From Leuctra nigra (Eukaryota; Arthropoda; Insecta; Plecoptera; Leuctridae): 64,000 bases of DNA. The notes under the pieces were generated by a model. It was not told the origin of the DNA and ran no database searches. It was given only the letters and a program-made list of their open reading frames with translations. The first letter of the stretch is position 1, and each line of letters starts with the position of its first letter. The DNA lies in assembly GCA_934045905.1 (NCBI GenBank), contig OW203763.1, forward strand, positions 44,479,941 to 44,543,940, given 5' to 3'. Positions 22,275 through 34,088 of the stretch are shown piece by piece. A program made the translations under genes and the position numbers.

Positions 22275-23273
22275 TCACTGCGGTCGAAACACAAACAAGC
22301 ATAAGAAGTTAGATTTAGTAAGGGAGTGGAAGCTGCGTATGTTGGCACCAGCCTCGCGAATACCAGGAGTAACCCAAGTACCCATAGAACGAGGGGAACT
22401 TTTCCTAAGCCTAAGTGGAAAAGCTTTGTTGAAGTGAGAGAGGAATTGCTCAATGAATGTGCTGTAAAGAGCATCCGTGTCGAAGGTAGGATCGAGATTC
22501 TCCCAGCGTTCGTTCCGGAGTAAGGATAAGAAGTACTTGGTGTTGGTATCCGAGAAGGAGCGTTTCATGACTTTAGAGGGAGCCATGGTAGTCGTAGGAG
22601 TGGGAGTGATCACAAGTGCTACAGCTTGATGATCGGAGAGACCACTTTCAAAAGTGGAAGCTGAAAACTGATCGTTGGGCAGAGATGTAAATATGTTGTC
22701 GATCAAGGTAGAAGAAGTAGACGTAAGGCGGGTAGGAGAGAATATAGTTTGACGTAGATTAAAAGTGTGGAGGAGGTCTAGGAATTTGATGCTTGAGGAT
22801 GTGATCTGGAGAAGGTCCACGTTGAAGTCGCCACACACTGCTAAGTAAGCTGATGGAAAGAGTTTGGTAACATGGATGAGAACAAGTTCAATAGTAGTTA
22901 AATAACAGCTGTAGGTCGGCTGATGGAGACCTGTAGACAGCTAGGGTAATGATGGAATTAGCTGGAGAGTGTTTCCATAAGACTCAAACACATTCAAAAG
23001 CTTTGTCAATGCAGAAACGATGGAGATCAATAGGCAGAACGTTGGCGTTAGGCTTAGAAAAGATCGCCACTCCACCGTAGGCACCAGAATTGCGGAAGTA
23101 AATTGCGCTAGTGGAATAGTGGGGGATATTAAATGTCACGTCCGTGGACGGAAGCCAATGTTCCGACAGACAGAGGATCTGAGGGGTGTGATTGGTAGTT
23201 AGAATTTCCAGTTCTTCAACTTTGTTTCGAGCGGACTGAGCATTGAGGAAAATGATGTCAAGGAGACGGGTTG
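22275..23273 (-). pseudogene. APE-type endonuclease of a LINE ORF2, RT missing
   Basis: Reading the minus strand from 23273, the frame opens with LLDIIFLNAQSARNKVEELE (the LN..S..NK motif that starts APE endonucleases). Then come ILCLSEHWLPS (catalytic Glu), a substrate-loop region with YGGVAIF, and after a stop and a shift near 22985-22840, CGDFNVDLLQ (catalytic Asp-Asn). STLIDNIFTSLP and GLSDHQAVAL (catalytic Asp-His) complete the domain. TWVTPGIREAGANIRSFHSL near 22310 is the usual linker leading into RT, but no RT follows: the copy ends near 22270. The frame starts immediately after the ORF1 stop at 23274, so it is ORF2 of the same LINE. Confidence 0.8.
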
Positions 23274-23391
23274 TTATTTGGTTGGTCTGGTTGAACTGGC
23301 CATTTGAAAATCCTTAGAGTGGATGAGTTTATAGTTTGCCTTATCCTTGGACGCTCGTGTGGGCTGGGCTCTGGCTGCGGCTGAGTGGGAG

Positions 23392-23866
23392 GCAATGTTG
23401 GATTAGATTAGATTATATTAGTGTGGTTTAATGGCGCGTCAACGACGAGGTTATATTGCGCACATTAATTGTTATATTTAACTTTGTTGATCATAATTGG
23501 AGGGCAAGGGGAGGGGGTAGACCTAACGGGCCCGATCCGGGGGAGTCCAGCACTGGTGGAAAGGCCAGGCCGGAATGGGGACGGACCGGGGGGTGTGAGG
23601 ATTCGGGCCGGATGAACCCGATTTCAGGGGGATAACCATCTCGAGGGGGGAGGCCGGCCCGAGGGGACCACAAATTCAAGGGAGGGCTTGGTTAGGCCGA
23701 CCCTGGCTGCTCTTGGTCTGGGCCTCACCACTGATCTGTCCGGCATGGGTAACCCTTACACATGAGCATATACTCGCCGGCGTAGCTGCAATGGATCATT
23801 GGCCAACACAAACCCCACCACCACGATAAGGTGACAGCCGTCGGGGGGGGGGGGGGCAATGTTGGA
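23392..23866 (-). mobile_element. SINE-like copy with 11-bp duplication, in LINE ORF1
   Basis: Element 23403-23855, flanked by GCAATGTTGGA at 23392-23402 and 23856-23866. On its own (minus) strand it starts with a C run followed by GACGGCTGTCACC and ends with CGCCATTAAACCACAC plus a TAATCTAATCTAA tail. The duplication and tail indicate LINE-driven retroposition. Its insertion splits the last part of ORF1. Confidence 0.9.
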
Positions 23867-24450
23867 ATCGCTAAGATCGCAGAAAGGTAGTATTTTGGAA
23901 ATAGACTCGGTGGACGCTGGCTTCGCAGAGACCCCAAACGGCTGCGTAGATTCCATCGACTTGGACGCAGAGTTGAAGTCGATAAGATCCCAGAAAGGTA
24001 ATTCTGTGCCGTTAGTCTCGAAGGATGGGGACTTCGCAGAAGTTTCGGTTTTCAGCGAAGAGTCCACAGATCGCCGGCTGGTCACGTTGTTGGTCGAGCC
24101 TGATGGCAAGATGGCTTCAAATGCCGCAGCTAGAGTTCGAACGCCAACAGGCGATCCAATCGTTGACAAAGACTCAGTGTCAGCTTCCGACATCAGATGT
24201 AGAGACGTCACGGGTGTAGTCGGAGTAGCGCCCAGTAGAAGCGACAGAGGTACAGCAGTCGTTGCATTAGAATTAAGCGCAACTGGAGAAGAGCCGGCAA
24301 GGTTGAACACCACTCTCGCAGATGGCATCGCAAGCGACTGAGGTGACACTTGCACGGTAGACACGTCATCAAGAGATGGACGTGGCACTTTCACGGGAGA
24401 CACATCAAGCGAATGGCGTGGTATTTGCACCGGAGATGGGTCTAGCGGTA

Positions 24451-26037
24451 ACATTGTAACAGTTTAAAAAACTATTACCTACCTAACATCTATTCCACCT
24501 ATTGGGTTTTGTATTTTCCCACTCTTTTACTGTTAGTTATCTGTTCGGCCGTGGGATAGCGCCACTGCTCGGTCAAGTAACATGGTCCGACCTTGTAGGT
24601 TTTGATGCGAGCTGTCATTCTGACGTTGTACAGGTAATTTTCCATTACCGGATGTAATGTAAGGGATGATATTTTGTCTTGCTCGTAAATCATGTAACTT
24701 CCCTCGATGTCTTTTTCGTGTCGTCTACCGAGGGGTTCGGACGTGAACTCCGCGAGCCAGGGTAAACCGGGAAGCGAGAATTGAATTGCAGTTAAGTTCG
24801 TAAATGGAGTTATTTTTCAGCCAAGGAGTAAGGGTGGTAAAACGTCACTCACAATCATGACGTCGATCTTGCTGAGCTGATCAGCTGTTATGAAATGTCA
24901 TTGTCTTTGCTCAGCTGTTTAATTTGAATAATGAAATGGCATTGCCTTCTTTTTCAATTTTCTTTCAATTGATGTTACATGAAGATAATGTATATATAAA
25001 TAATTGAAATGGAGCTAAGCAAAAGCGAAATAAGTGACCTAGAGGTGTGGAAGCATTTTACATTCAATTAAGTATGATAGCGGTCGACTGCACTCGTTTC
25101 TCATTGGTTAATTTTTAACCCCATTTACGAACTTAACTGCAATTCAATTCTCGCAACCGGGAAGCATGGTAAAGTAGATTCACATACGGCTCTCGCCTTT
25201 CAGTTTTAGTCTATGAATGTTTTCTTAGACTTTCATTTGTGTTTTTGCTAAGAAGTCTTGCCCTTAGTCTATTTGTAGAGCCAAGCTGGTTTCGTTCATT
25301 CGATTCAGTTTGTGAGTTTGTGGCGTTTGATTGTCTTGCTTGCTACCGACGTTTTGCCAACCTCGTGGTTTTCTTGAGGGGCGTTCTCTGATCAAGACTT
25401 CCTGTTCGTTCCCTTCGGTTTTCGTCTCGAATAGACCATTATTCTGTTTAGATCTGTATTTCGAAATTCCATTATTATACAGCTATTTTATGCTTTCCAC
25501 AATTTGAGTACGTATGAGAAAGGTATAGAAGGTACCAGAGTAAATGTGCACGGAGGTTCTCGAACCAAAGTGCTAGCCCATTTTGACTCTAGTGTTTAGT
25601 AATCTGTCGAGGAGGCTCTCGAGGTAAGTGTTGGCATTGCCACACTGTATTATTTAATTATTTACTTTTCTTTCTTGTTCAATCTAGTAACTTCATGGGC
25701 CGGAGGCCATTTGCATTTTTCTACTCAAACCATGTGCTATTTATTTTATGCCTGTTCAGTTCAGTAACTCTTTTGAGTTGATGGTTTTGTATAATAAAAC
25801 CACCTGTGTGGATTATTTCTTTTGTAATTCTGAGTATTGAGTTGTACTGAGTAACCACTGCCGAACATCTTTGTAGTCTCCTAGTTCCTACTCTGTTTAA
25901 TTAATTGTTTTTCTATGCTCAAACCCATCGACCTATCTATGTCTGAGCTAGCCACTAGGCAAAGACACACCACGACCCGTTCGTGGTGTTAAGGTGGACG
26001 CTGTCAGCGGCCGAGGTTACTGACGCGGCTACAACAT
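24451..26037. mobile_element. Solo LTR, 1,579 bp, with ACAT duplication
   Basis: The segment 24455-26033 starts TGTAACAG and ends GGCTACA, the TG...CA ends of an LTR, between two ACAT copies (24451-24454 and 26034-26037). An AATAAAA signal followed by a GT-rich stretch lies near 25793, as in an R-U5 region. There is no internal domain, so this is a solo LTR left by recombination. About 390 bp of its length is a nested MITE (24776-25152). A 64-codon minus-strand frame near 24693-24499 is open but unrecognised. Family (gypsy or BEL) cannot be told from the LTR alone. Confidence 0.7.
24765..25165. mobile_element. MULE-like MITE nested in the solo LTR
   Basis: Unit 24776-25152 has 36-37-bp inverted termini beginning GAGAATTGAATTGCAGTTAA. 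The direct repeat AACCGGGAAGC flanks both sides (24765-24775 and 25155-25165). Long TIRs with a duplication of 9-11 bp are typical of Mutator-like elements. The interior is AT-rich and non-coding. Confidence 0.75.
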
Positions 26038-26659
26038 TCGAACTTGCGCCGCAGGCTTGACATGAGACAGATGTGGCATTTGCTCGTCAGGCTTGTTGGG
26101 TGAATGAAGCTGCTCTTGCGTAGCTGGCATGGGCAGCGACTGAAGTGGCAGTAGCGCAGTAGACACCTCAAAAGTACGAAGAGGGGACTGCACAGCACGC
26201 ATGCTAAGCGCAGGCAGTGAAACTTGCGCAGCGGGCATGACTGGCGCGGGAAGTGGCTTTAGATTAGCAGGCTTGTCAGGTGAACGAAGTGGTACTCGCC
26301 CTGTAGATGTAGCAGTCGATGGAGAAGCCACGGGCAGAGTACGGGCGGCCGTTCTGGTGGCAAGCGTTGGACGTGTTCTTGAAGTAAACACTCTAGAGCG
26401 AGGACCCCTTGAGCTACCGCTGCATTTATTGTTGTTGTTGATGGTGATGGGGTCGACGTCATCGACGTAGTCCGCGCCGTTAACCGTGTTGTAATTGCAA
26501 TTGAACCTGTTATTGTTGCCACTGAGATTATCATGGCTATGGCTGTTCGAGCTGTTGTTATTGCCAGGGTTGTTGATACGGTCGTTATTAGAGTTTATAT
26601 CGGTATAATTGTTGTTGTTCGCATTGTCGCTTCTTGCGAAGCGAGCACTTGTAATGTTG

Positions 26660-27445
26660 TTTACACTCAGGGACCCGAACCTTTATGAATAAAGGTTCGG
26701 GTTCCGGTTCCACAATTTTATTTTATAAAGGTTCGGGTTCCGGTTCCGGTTCTGAAAAAAATATTCTTAAAGGTTCGGTTTCGGTTCCGGTTCCTGCATT
26801 AAGGTTCCGGGTTCCGGTTCCGGTTCTAAAATTTTAAATCAAACTATATTATAAAACTTCAGTATTACCAATGTCAAATTTAATGGAATTATTGGATTTG
26901 GATTTTCCTATGAATGCAAGCACATGTGTAGGCAGTGTCTGTATAAAATTCACAGGATGGTGCGCAGAGTAAATATCAGAGAAGACAGTATAGTGGCTGC
27001 AATTTTCTCCATAAGACAACGTAAACATTCATTTTTCCTTTAGCTATCTAATTCAAATTGTCGACAATGCAGTTCTCATCGCAGTAGTCAGATTCAAAAA
27101 TTGAAAACTCAAGCAGCGTTTGCATAATGAAGAATTATTATTTCTTATCAAGAATAAAAAATTTCTACAAAAAATACTTTTTGGAAATTTTATCAAAAAA
27201 TAAGCTTTATACAACTTTGTGAATAATATTATATCCAAGTGATATGCATGATTTTTTATTAAAAGAAGGAACCTTAAAGAACCTTTAAGAACCTTTAAGA
27301 ACCTAATTGATTATAAAGGTTCGGGTTCCGGTTCCGGTTCTCTGGGAAAAAAGTAAAACGGTTCCGGTTCCGGTTCCGAAATTATAAAGGTTCGTACCGG
27401 TTCTAGGTTCCGGTTCCGGTTCCGGTTCGGGTCCCTGTTTACACT
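26660..27445. mobile_element. hAT-type MITE with GGTTCCGGTTCC subterminal arrays
   Basis: Unit 26668-27437 (770 bp) begins CAGGGACCCGAACC and ends with the inverse, GGTTCGGGTCCCTG, between perfect 8-bp duplications TTTACACT (26660-26667 and 27438-27445). These are hAT hallmarks. Both subterminal regions (26690-26830 and 27300-27430) carry tandem GGTTCGGGTTCCGG and GGTTCCGGTTCC units in the same orientation, probably a transposase-binding array. The interior is AT-rich and non-coding. It interrupts LINE ORF1. Confidence 0.9.
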
Positions 27446-27754
27446 GCTGGCTACACCGATACTGTCTGGTCCTTGACGATGACTAGTGACTGTTTGATAC
27501 TGATAGCGCATACCAGGTTGATTATTAACTGACACCGCCGTCGAAAGATGTCGAACTTGAATGTCTAGAGTAACAATCTTTTCTCGGAGTAAATGGATAA
27601 TGAAGTTCAGGTCGAACACTCGACTCTGGAGGAGACTGTTCTCTCTCAGTAGTGACTCGTTGGCCGTCATAGCAAAGAATGAGTTTATCGCTATCACACG
27701 CAATAGAGGAGGTCGTCTCAAGTAACAAGGAGTGCACAATAATAAATATTGCAC

Positions 27755-28879
27755 AATAAGTTAAATTCGAATCTTAGAAACACACGGAATAATTGTTAAG
27801 ATTCGTAGTTGAGGCTGACAGACGCTTTGTATCACAGAGTATAGCTTACACTGAAATAAATACACAACGCGCGCGGAGCGACGTAAAACACGTCCACCTC
27901 GGTTCGAAGTCGACGGTCTACTGTTGACGAGACTAGATATTACTCGAGAAGGAACTTTTCAAGGTCTCCATACTTACCCAGTTACTTTAGGGCTACGATG
28001 AGGAATAATTCTTTTTATTGTCTTGTAGGTTTCCAAAGCCTTCAGGCGTATGTCGTCAATGGACAACGAGTAATATCGATGTAGACGAGAATGAAAATAA
28101 AAAACTGGGCTACATTAACACTACGCGAGCGTTGTTCCTCGAGGCTGCGTTTCATTTTTTTCAATGTAAGGTTACACTGTTTCTCTGGTCAAATTGAACT
28201 TTAGCATACGTGTCGTGATCATTTGTTTTGCTTAAATAGTCTCACTGCAGTATTTTATTTTCTCCTCTTTAACGCTTGCCTCTAACTGGTGGAGAATTGA
28301 GTATGTGTAGTTCCTGCGCCCATTAGTACCTACGCATTTCAAAGTCATGTAAAATGAAAAACAGCTAAATTTAATGACATCGAATTGTTCCAATTGTTCG
28401 AGAACTTAAAAATTTATTCACAATCATTCAAATATATTTTTGAATTGTGGAAGATACAATATTAAACAGAATAAATAATACATTGCGCTGCGACATTATT
28501 TTTTTAAATTATACGACCAACCGCTTCGTAGACAAATACATTGAAATTTCTTTCACAATACCCCGAATACAATGTCCATCCAACTGCGTTCACATATTAA
28601 AGTGAGGTAGAGTATTAAATTATTTTGAATAAGTACATATATTTTTATATTAACACCTTTGTGTGCATAAGTATGATTTTTTAATGTCATTACTCGATAA
28701 TTTGTACATTTTGGTTGGTTTATAAGATAATCGTTGTCAGGTTTCATAAATTGATTCGTAAACGAGAAATAAATAAATATTACAACAATTATATAAGTTA
28801 CAATAGTTTTAAATAAGTCTGGCACTGGCGCCTCATGCCCAGTCATTCGCGCACTTAGATTATACTGTTAGATGATAAA
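27755..28879. other. Region upstream of the LINE ORF1, otherwise unassigned
   Basis: A GC-richer patch at 27865-27970 lies on the 5' side of the minus-strand LINE and could be its 5' UTR. From 28000 to 28879 the DNA is AT-rich with no supported gene. Confidence 0.4.
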
Positions 28880-29168
28880 ATGAATAATGATTCTCATTTA
28901 GTAACATTTATGTCATCCTACCACATGTGCAATTTTCAGATAACATGTAGATATCATGTGACTCTACATGTAAACATGAAGAGAGATATTTCTAATGACT
29001 CTTCGACCCAGGAAAACATTGTTCAATCCATCACTGCTACATTCGCAATAGGCGATTCTGCATCAGTGCAGTATCAAGTGTGGGAGGAAGGCTGTACCGA
29101 TTGGGTTGAGATCGACTGGTTGTCTCTCCCTCAAAAGGCAAAGATCTTGGTGTCGCGGAACGTGCCAG
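28880..29168 (+). other. Candidate exon, N-terminal part of a SAMD3-like family protein
   Basis: A 96-codon frame ends at a good splice donor (CCAG/GTAAAC). Its second half, SASVQYQVWEEGCTDWVEID followed by WLSLPQKAKILV, resembles the N-terminal segment of an uncharacterised protein family common in fish and arthropods and often annotated SAMD3-like. There a V.YQVW.E....WV.I pattern precedes a linker. It ends in phase 1, which does not match the phase of the next candidate exon at 30041, so another exon or a change must lie between. A SINE-like copy sits in the putative intron. The assignment rests on recalled pattern similarity only. Confidence 0.35.
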
Positions 29169-29463
29169 GTAAACGTTATCTTGTGCATTAATTGTAGTGT
29201 TATGTTCACGCGAAGCCTTTTGTGAACTTTAGTTATGCAAATTATATCGAATGCCTACCAACTGTAGTTTCGCAATTTATTTATAATTTGAAGTTGTAAA
29301 CCATGGTTATACCACAGTTTACGTCCACGTAAGCTGAATTATACATAATTTAAATCACAACAATTAGAAATCAGAACAATTAAAAGTGTTTCTATATGTC
29401 AAGTTAACATTCTCTGGGAGTAGACTTACCTATTGCGTCTACTTCGCGATTACATAATCAAGC

Positions 29464-29924
29464 TCCGGACAATTAGATTATATTATTATGGTTTAACGGC
29501 GCGTCAACGACGAGGTTATATTGCGCTTGTTAATTTTTACTTTTAACTTTGTTGATTATAATTGTAGGACATGGGGAGGGGTAGACCTAACGGGCCCGAT
29601 CCGGGGAAGTCCAGCACTGGTGAGAAGGCCAGGCCGGAATGGCAACAGACCGGTGGAGAGGGGGGAGGCTTCGGGCCGGCGGAACCCGATTTCAGGGGGT
29701 TCACCATCTCGAGGGGGGAAGGTCGGCCCGAGGAAACGCAATTTCAAGGGAGGGCATGGGTAGGTTGACCCTGGCTGCTCTTTGTCTGGACCTCACCACT
29801 GACCTGTCTGGCATGGGCCATTACACATGAGCAAATGCTCGCCGGCGTAGCAGCAGAGGATCATTGCCAAACACAAACCCCACCACCGCGCTAAGGTGGC
29901 AGCCGTCGGGGGGTCCGGACAATT
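29464..29924 (-). mobile_element. SINE-like copy with 11-bp duplication
   Basis: Element 29475-29913 between TCCGGACAATT copies (29464-29474 and 29914-29924). On the minus strand it opens CCCCCCGACGGCTGCCACC and ends CGCCGTTAAACC plus an AT-rich TAATATAATCT tail. Same family as the copies at 23.4, 47.1 and 56.5 kb. Confidence 0.92.
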
Positions 29925-30040
29925 TGTCCGGGGACAATTGACATTTGACAATTAACTATTTGCTGAAGTAATTTGAATTATTTAAATTGTCGTATAATGC
30001 GAAAATAAGATGCAGATTTAATGCGGATTTAATGTTTCAG

Positions 30041-30231
30041 AAAATGTAGAAGTCATAGCTGTGGACTAAACGCAACTGAGAATGTGCTGTTACAGTTCCC
30101 GTTCCCGTACGAACTCCCCGACTTCACAAGTGATGTGATGACAGCCCTTGAGACTCGGACGAGGTTAATCGGTCACCTGCGCAATCGACTGATCCAGTCT
30201 CTTGATGAGCAGATCAGAGAATATACGTAGT
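30041..30231 (+). other. Candidate exon, second part of a SAMD3-like family protein
   Basis: An acceptor (ATGTTTCAG) precedes a frame reading CRSHSCGLNATENVLLQFPF and then ELPDFTSDVMTALETRTRLI and GHLRNRLIQSLDEQIREYT. The F..P.F..DV...L...T....R..LI.SL...I..YT pattern is what the SAMD3-like family shows in front of its YPT...Y block. A donor GTAGTA at 30230 would end the exon just before the apparent stop. No ATG is present and the frame is internal. Evidence is pattern recall only. Confidence 0.35.
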
Positions 30232-30263
30232 ATGTCATCGGATTATTATTTGTTACTATAGAG

Positions 30264-30600
30264 CAGGGGTCGGCAACCTTTTTTGGTGAAGAAGCCAATT
30301 TCCTCAAAATTAGCAAATTAGATAATAATGGGAGCCGCAGTAAAGGCAATCAAATATAATACACCGAAAATAATAAATTGAATTACTAGTAATTGTTGAT
30401 ATTTTGACGAATCCCCTCACTTGTTGCCCCGCAGGGCGTTTTTTAGAATTTTAACATTAAAATTGATTCTGGGACTCCATAAAGAACAAATTGTATCACT
30501 TGACATCCCAATTTTTGCCCCGCAGGGCCCTTTTTTAGAATTTGAACAATTTAAAAGTGATTCTGGGACTCGAAAATAAACATATTCCATATTTAGCTAC
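30264..30600. mobile_element. Right-truncated copy of the 7.1-kb hAT-type MITE
   Basis: Starts CAGGGGTCGGCAACC and shares GGGAGCCGCAGTA, AATCAAATATAATACACCGA and the GATTCTGGGACTC internal repeats with the copy at 7136-7679. The matching right terminus is not present; similarity fades near 30590. Confidence 0.8.
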
Positions 30601-32075
30601 CCGAAACCAAGTATTCCTTGGTATTAGACAAGTAAATATCAAGATATCCTTGGCGGGCCGATGTGAAAGATTTAAGTAATCAACACGAGAGTCAATATGT
30701 GAGTATACTTATCAAGTTATCACTATACTGATCATCATATTAAATTCTGCATTAGCGCATCGGAATTATCCCAAAACAATTAAAATGCTTGATTAAAGTC
30801 CAAAAGTTTTTTTTGTTCATTTATTGGTAGTTCATTGAAATTAAAAACAGAAAAATCAGTAAAGTTATCTCCCCCTTAAAGTAGTACCTGTCGCTACAAC
30901 CGAAGTTGAATACAAATACCTCCACTTAAATTCGATCTTCGATTAGCTCATCCAAACACTCCCGTGTAGACTTAAAAGCAGTAACAATGCGATGATTGAG
31001 TTCAGAACATTGAACTTTCAAAACGGTTCTAAAATTGAAAGGTCGTTGAGAAAGTTTATACAAGTGCCTATTTAGATACCTCTGGGTAGAATGGATTTGA
31101 AATAAGTTTTGGAACTATAAATTGCAATTTATAACGTAGAAAGTAGTTTAATTGCATAGTATACAGTGTTTATGTATATTTTTCTTACACAATGGCAGCA
31201 TAAGTGATTACACCGATTAGGCTGCCCCCCGCATCAGCGATGAGAGGTATCTAGAGGTATCCAGCATTTAGATCTGAGGTCTTGGCATTTGATGAGCTAA
31301 ATCTCGATTATATGTGACTTCACAGTAGGAAAAAGTACTTCAGTTGGCAACATCACAAAGCCTCGCCGGCAAAGCAGCCCGTCCCAGCTCGGGTGTTTTC
31401 TGTCAATCATGATACGCAAGTGGAAGGAGTCCGGTCAAACTCGCGGCATGGGGGGCCACAATTCCATGTGAATGGTAGAAATGAACTGGATGGTTTATGA
31501 TTTGTTGTAAAGTTGTGCTTTGTTTATCATCATTCATATTAGCACGTACATTTATCATTGGTCGTGTTAACTATTTATGCCCATTGGGTCGTTAACAACT
31601 CCCTGCAGTATTTTTATTTTATTGATAGATTTCTCATATACATTTATGAACTTAACGTCTTGAAATGACAGAAGAAGGAATGCATTGTGAAATTTTCATA
31701 CCCATCAGCTGTTTCAGCCGCTCTATTGGCAAAATATTATTGATATTGAATTGACGTCTGTCAATACATGTCAGCTCACCAAAACCCACCCGGCTAAAAA
31801 CGTAAGTATTTAATTTATTTTCAATATTTCAAAAAAATAAAAAATAAGTACCGTTACAATAGATAACTTAATCTTATAGAATCATCAATGTATCTGAATT
31901 AATTTCTGGATAATTTCTGACGTCTATTAAAGTTGCACAGGGTCGTTGGTGACCCAGGGGGCACTGCCTAACATTTTGCTGGAAATCCTAGCCTCTAATA
32001 TGACACTCATATCATCTTCAAATGGCATAATTATATAATAATTGTTATTATTTATTTTAAAATCTATTTAAGGAC
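30601..32075. other. Intergenic, no gene seen
   Basis: Unremarkable AT-rich DNA. Around 31935-31965 GGGTCGTTGGTGACCC is a short palindrome of the type found near piggyBac termini, which fits the transposase remnant just downstream. Confidence 0.4.
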
Positions 32076-32600
32076 TTGCCGAGGACTCACTGCTCACGAC
32101 TGCAGCTGGAGGAAGGAAGTGAGGAGATTGGTTCAGTTGATATTTATATAACCCGCCGAACGACGACGGTTTTGAAACTGACTAAGATTCTGGAGACGAA
32201 GATTGCAATGATCCCGATCGTAAGAGTGAGCTATGTTGTTACCATGTTGTCAAATGAAAATGGTGTTCATCCATTGATGTCAGCGCAGCGTTATTCCACT
32301 ACAGAAAAGTCAAAAATTGGAGTACCTCAGCCGCTTGTATTTTCGAAATACAATAAGAATATGGGCGGTGTCGATCAGATGGACAATAGTGTTGCAAAGT
32401 ACAGAATTGGGATGCGGGGGGAAAAGTGGTACATTCCTATTTCATTCTGGTTGTTCGATGTTGCCATGAACAATGTGTGGCAGCTGTCGAGGTCGTACGA
32501 CCAAAATCACGATAATCTCTCCTTCAGGCTTTGCTGTTGCGGTACAGCATTTTACCCAACTGAACTGAACCATTGCGCCCATTACCTGAAAACCGACTAG
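32076..32600 (+). pseudogene. piggyBac-like transposase, central/C-terminal fragment
   Basis: In this 174-codon frame the diagnostic run is YNKNMGGVDQMDNSVAKYRI followed by KWYIPISFWLFDVAMNNVWQ. It is the part of piggyBac (PGBD-type) transposases that carries the last catalytic Asp in GGVDxxD and the WLFDxxxxN helix. Upstream residues (VSYVVTMLSNENG) fit the strand before it. The first catalytic Asp and the N-terminus are absent, and the family's cysteine-rich C-terminal domain is not clear past 32560. The frame is therefore a decayed fragment. No TTAA-flanked TIR pair could be fixed. Confidence 0.8.
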
Positions 32601-33585
32601 TGCCAAAACCGGTTCACCGTGTGATTTTCACCGTGTGCACTATTTTAACTATGTGTTTATGATGAAGTTTATTTGTACAATACATTTCGGTTCTAAATAG
32701 GTATCTTGTTCATTATTGATTATTCCCGAGTGTATTGCCACGATGGCAGGTGCAGACTGATACTATTTACACCAGGTTTTTTTAAACGTGCGCAAGAGTA
32801 ACTTTAAGAGTAACTTTAAGAGTGGTATCGTCTTCTATTTAAATGATGTTGAATTCAATTGAAATACCAATTCATAGTTTGCTCGAGCTTCTTTTGTTTA
32901 ACATCAACAATGTAAAAAAGTATATTTTCGGCCATTTTGGTGTACAGTTGTCAAGTCAATTTAAACTAATTATTATCGGTTAGTTGAAGATAGTTTGTAA
33001 ATGAGGTGGTTTTATACATATAATAACTTCTTCTGTAGCCTACAATTGCACAGGTAACCATAAATACTTGTAAAAAGTTGGCCTATCTAGGGTAAAATAA
33101 CTTTAAAATATAATAATAATGTTTGTTTGATATAGGTCTGCAGAATGTACAAGCTTGTAGCATGACATTCTGAGAGTCAAGATTATCTGAACACAAAGTA
33201 ATTAATTAAAATCACAATGTAAACTTACCATCTTAAATTTCAATAGCAATCAAAAATATATAGCAGAGGGTTTTCTCGCTATTTCCCTCATTTGTTTTAC
33301 TTTTGTTATTTTTCTCTACTAATCTTGTTCATTGCAAACTACTATTTATTTATCATCTTGCTCAGGTTTTTTTAGCACTTACGTTTTTCCTGTATTATGT
33401 AATCAGTCTTGAAAAAATGTACTATCATGAATTACACACCTTAAGTTATTTTAGAAGTTAAAGGTAGCGTTAGCACCTAAGTATTCTTATGTATATATTA
33501 TTTTCTTGTCTCAACTTGTAAACCTAAAAATGCACAATACATTTTTTACAAAAAAATGATCTGATGATTCTGATGATCACGAAAC
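32601..33585. other. Intergenic, no gene seen
   Basis: AT-rich sequence without supported features. A direct repeat AGTAACTTTAAGAGTAACTTTAAGAG sits at 32798-32820. Confidence 0.45.
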
Positions 33586-33785
33586 CATGTTGACAGCGCC
33601 AAGCCTAAACGGCTAAGCCGATCGATCTGAAATTTTTACCACATGTGTACTTTTGGCGTCTGAGGTGCCTTTTGTTATGACTAGTTAACCATAATGGCGG
33701 CATAACCGCCATCAAGAAACTCGAAAACGGCTGAACCAATCGGAACGAAATTTACGCCAATCGATTCAGACGGTCTTCTTATTGT
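33586..33785. repeat. Fragment of the foldback-palindrome family
   Basis: Contains GCCTAAACGGCTAAGCCGAT, CTCGAAAACGGCTGAACCAA and CGATTCAGACGGTC, the same blocks as at 13.2, 14.3 and 15.8 kb. The central palindrome is missing. Confidence 0.75.
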
Positions 33786-34088
33786 TGTTAATTTTTAACT
33801 AATATCTCCATAAAAAACAAGTTATTTGGTACAATTGATTTACTAAGTACCAACAATTTAAATTGCTGTAATACCTACTTATTATCAAGAAAAATTAAAT
33901 TTTGAAATTATATTAAATTCTACTGAAATTTTCACTAGACAAAATAATTTTATATTATGTTGTATGGTTTTGATTCTTTATTATGAAAATCAGTGGGAAA
34001 CGGTTCGAGATGATGGAACTAGGAAGTTGCGGTTGTGTGCTCTTCCAACATTGTTCGACGGTGTGAAGCCACCAAGGACATCTCTTAG

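Larger units (their letters stand above)
23274..27754 (-). pseudogene. LINE ORF1, split by three later insertions
   Basis: Four minus-strand pieces form one ORF1: 27754-27438, 26659-26034, 24450-23856 and 23391-23274. Leaving out the three insertions with one duplication copy each gives 1,656 nt, exactly 552 codons with no internal stop, ending at TAA 23276-23274. A start at ATG 27670 is also possible. The protein begins with a heptad-like Leu-rich segment (ESLLRENSLLQS, then FIIHLLREKIVTL), a likely coiled coil. An Asn/Ser-rich tract follows (SDNANNNNYTDINSNND), then a long Pro/Ser/Thr/Ala region with loosely repeated VSTxxxxxQSLxMPxA units. No zinc knuckle is visible. Coiled-coil ORF1 proteins bind RNA and form trimers in some LINEs; that role is inferred here. 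The APE endonuclease follows directly downstream. Confidence 0.75.

Noticed and set aside
23859..24341. 160-codon plus-strand frame
   Set aside because: It is the antisense of the LINE ORF1 piece, whose minus-strand frame continues across three insertion sites.
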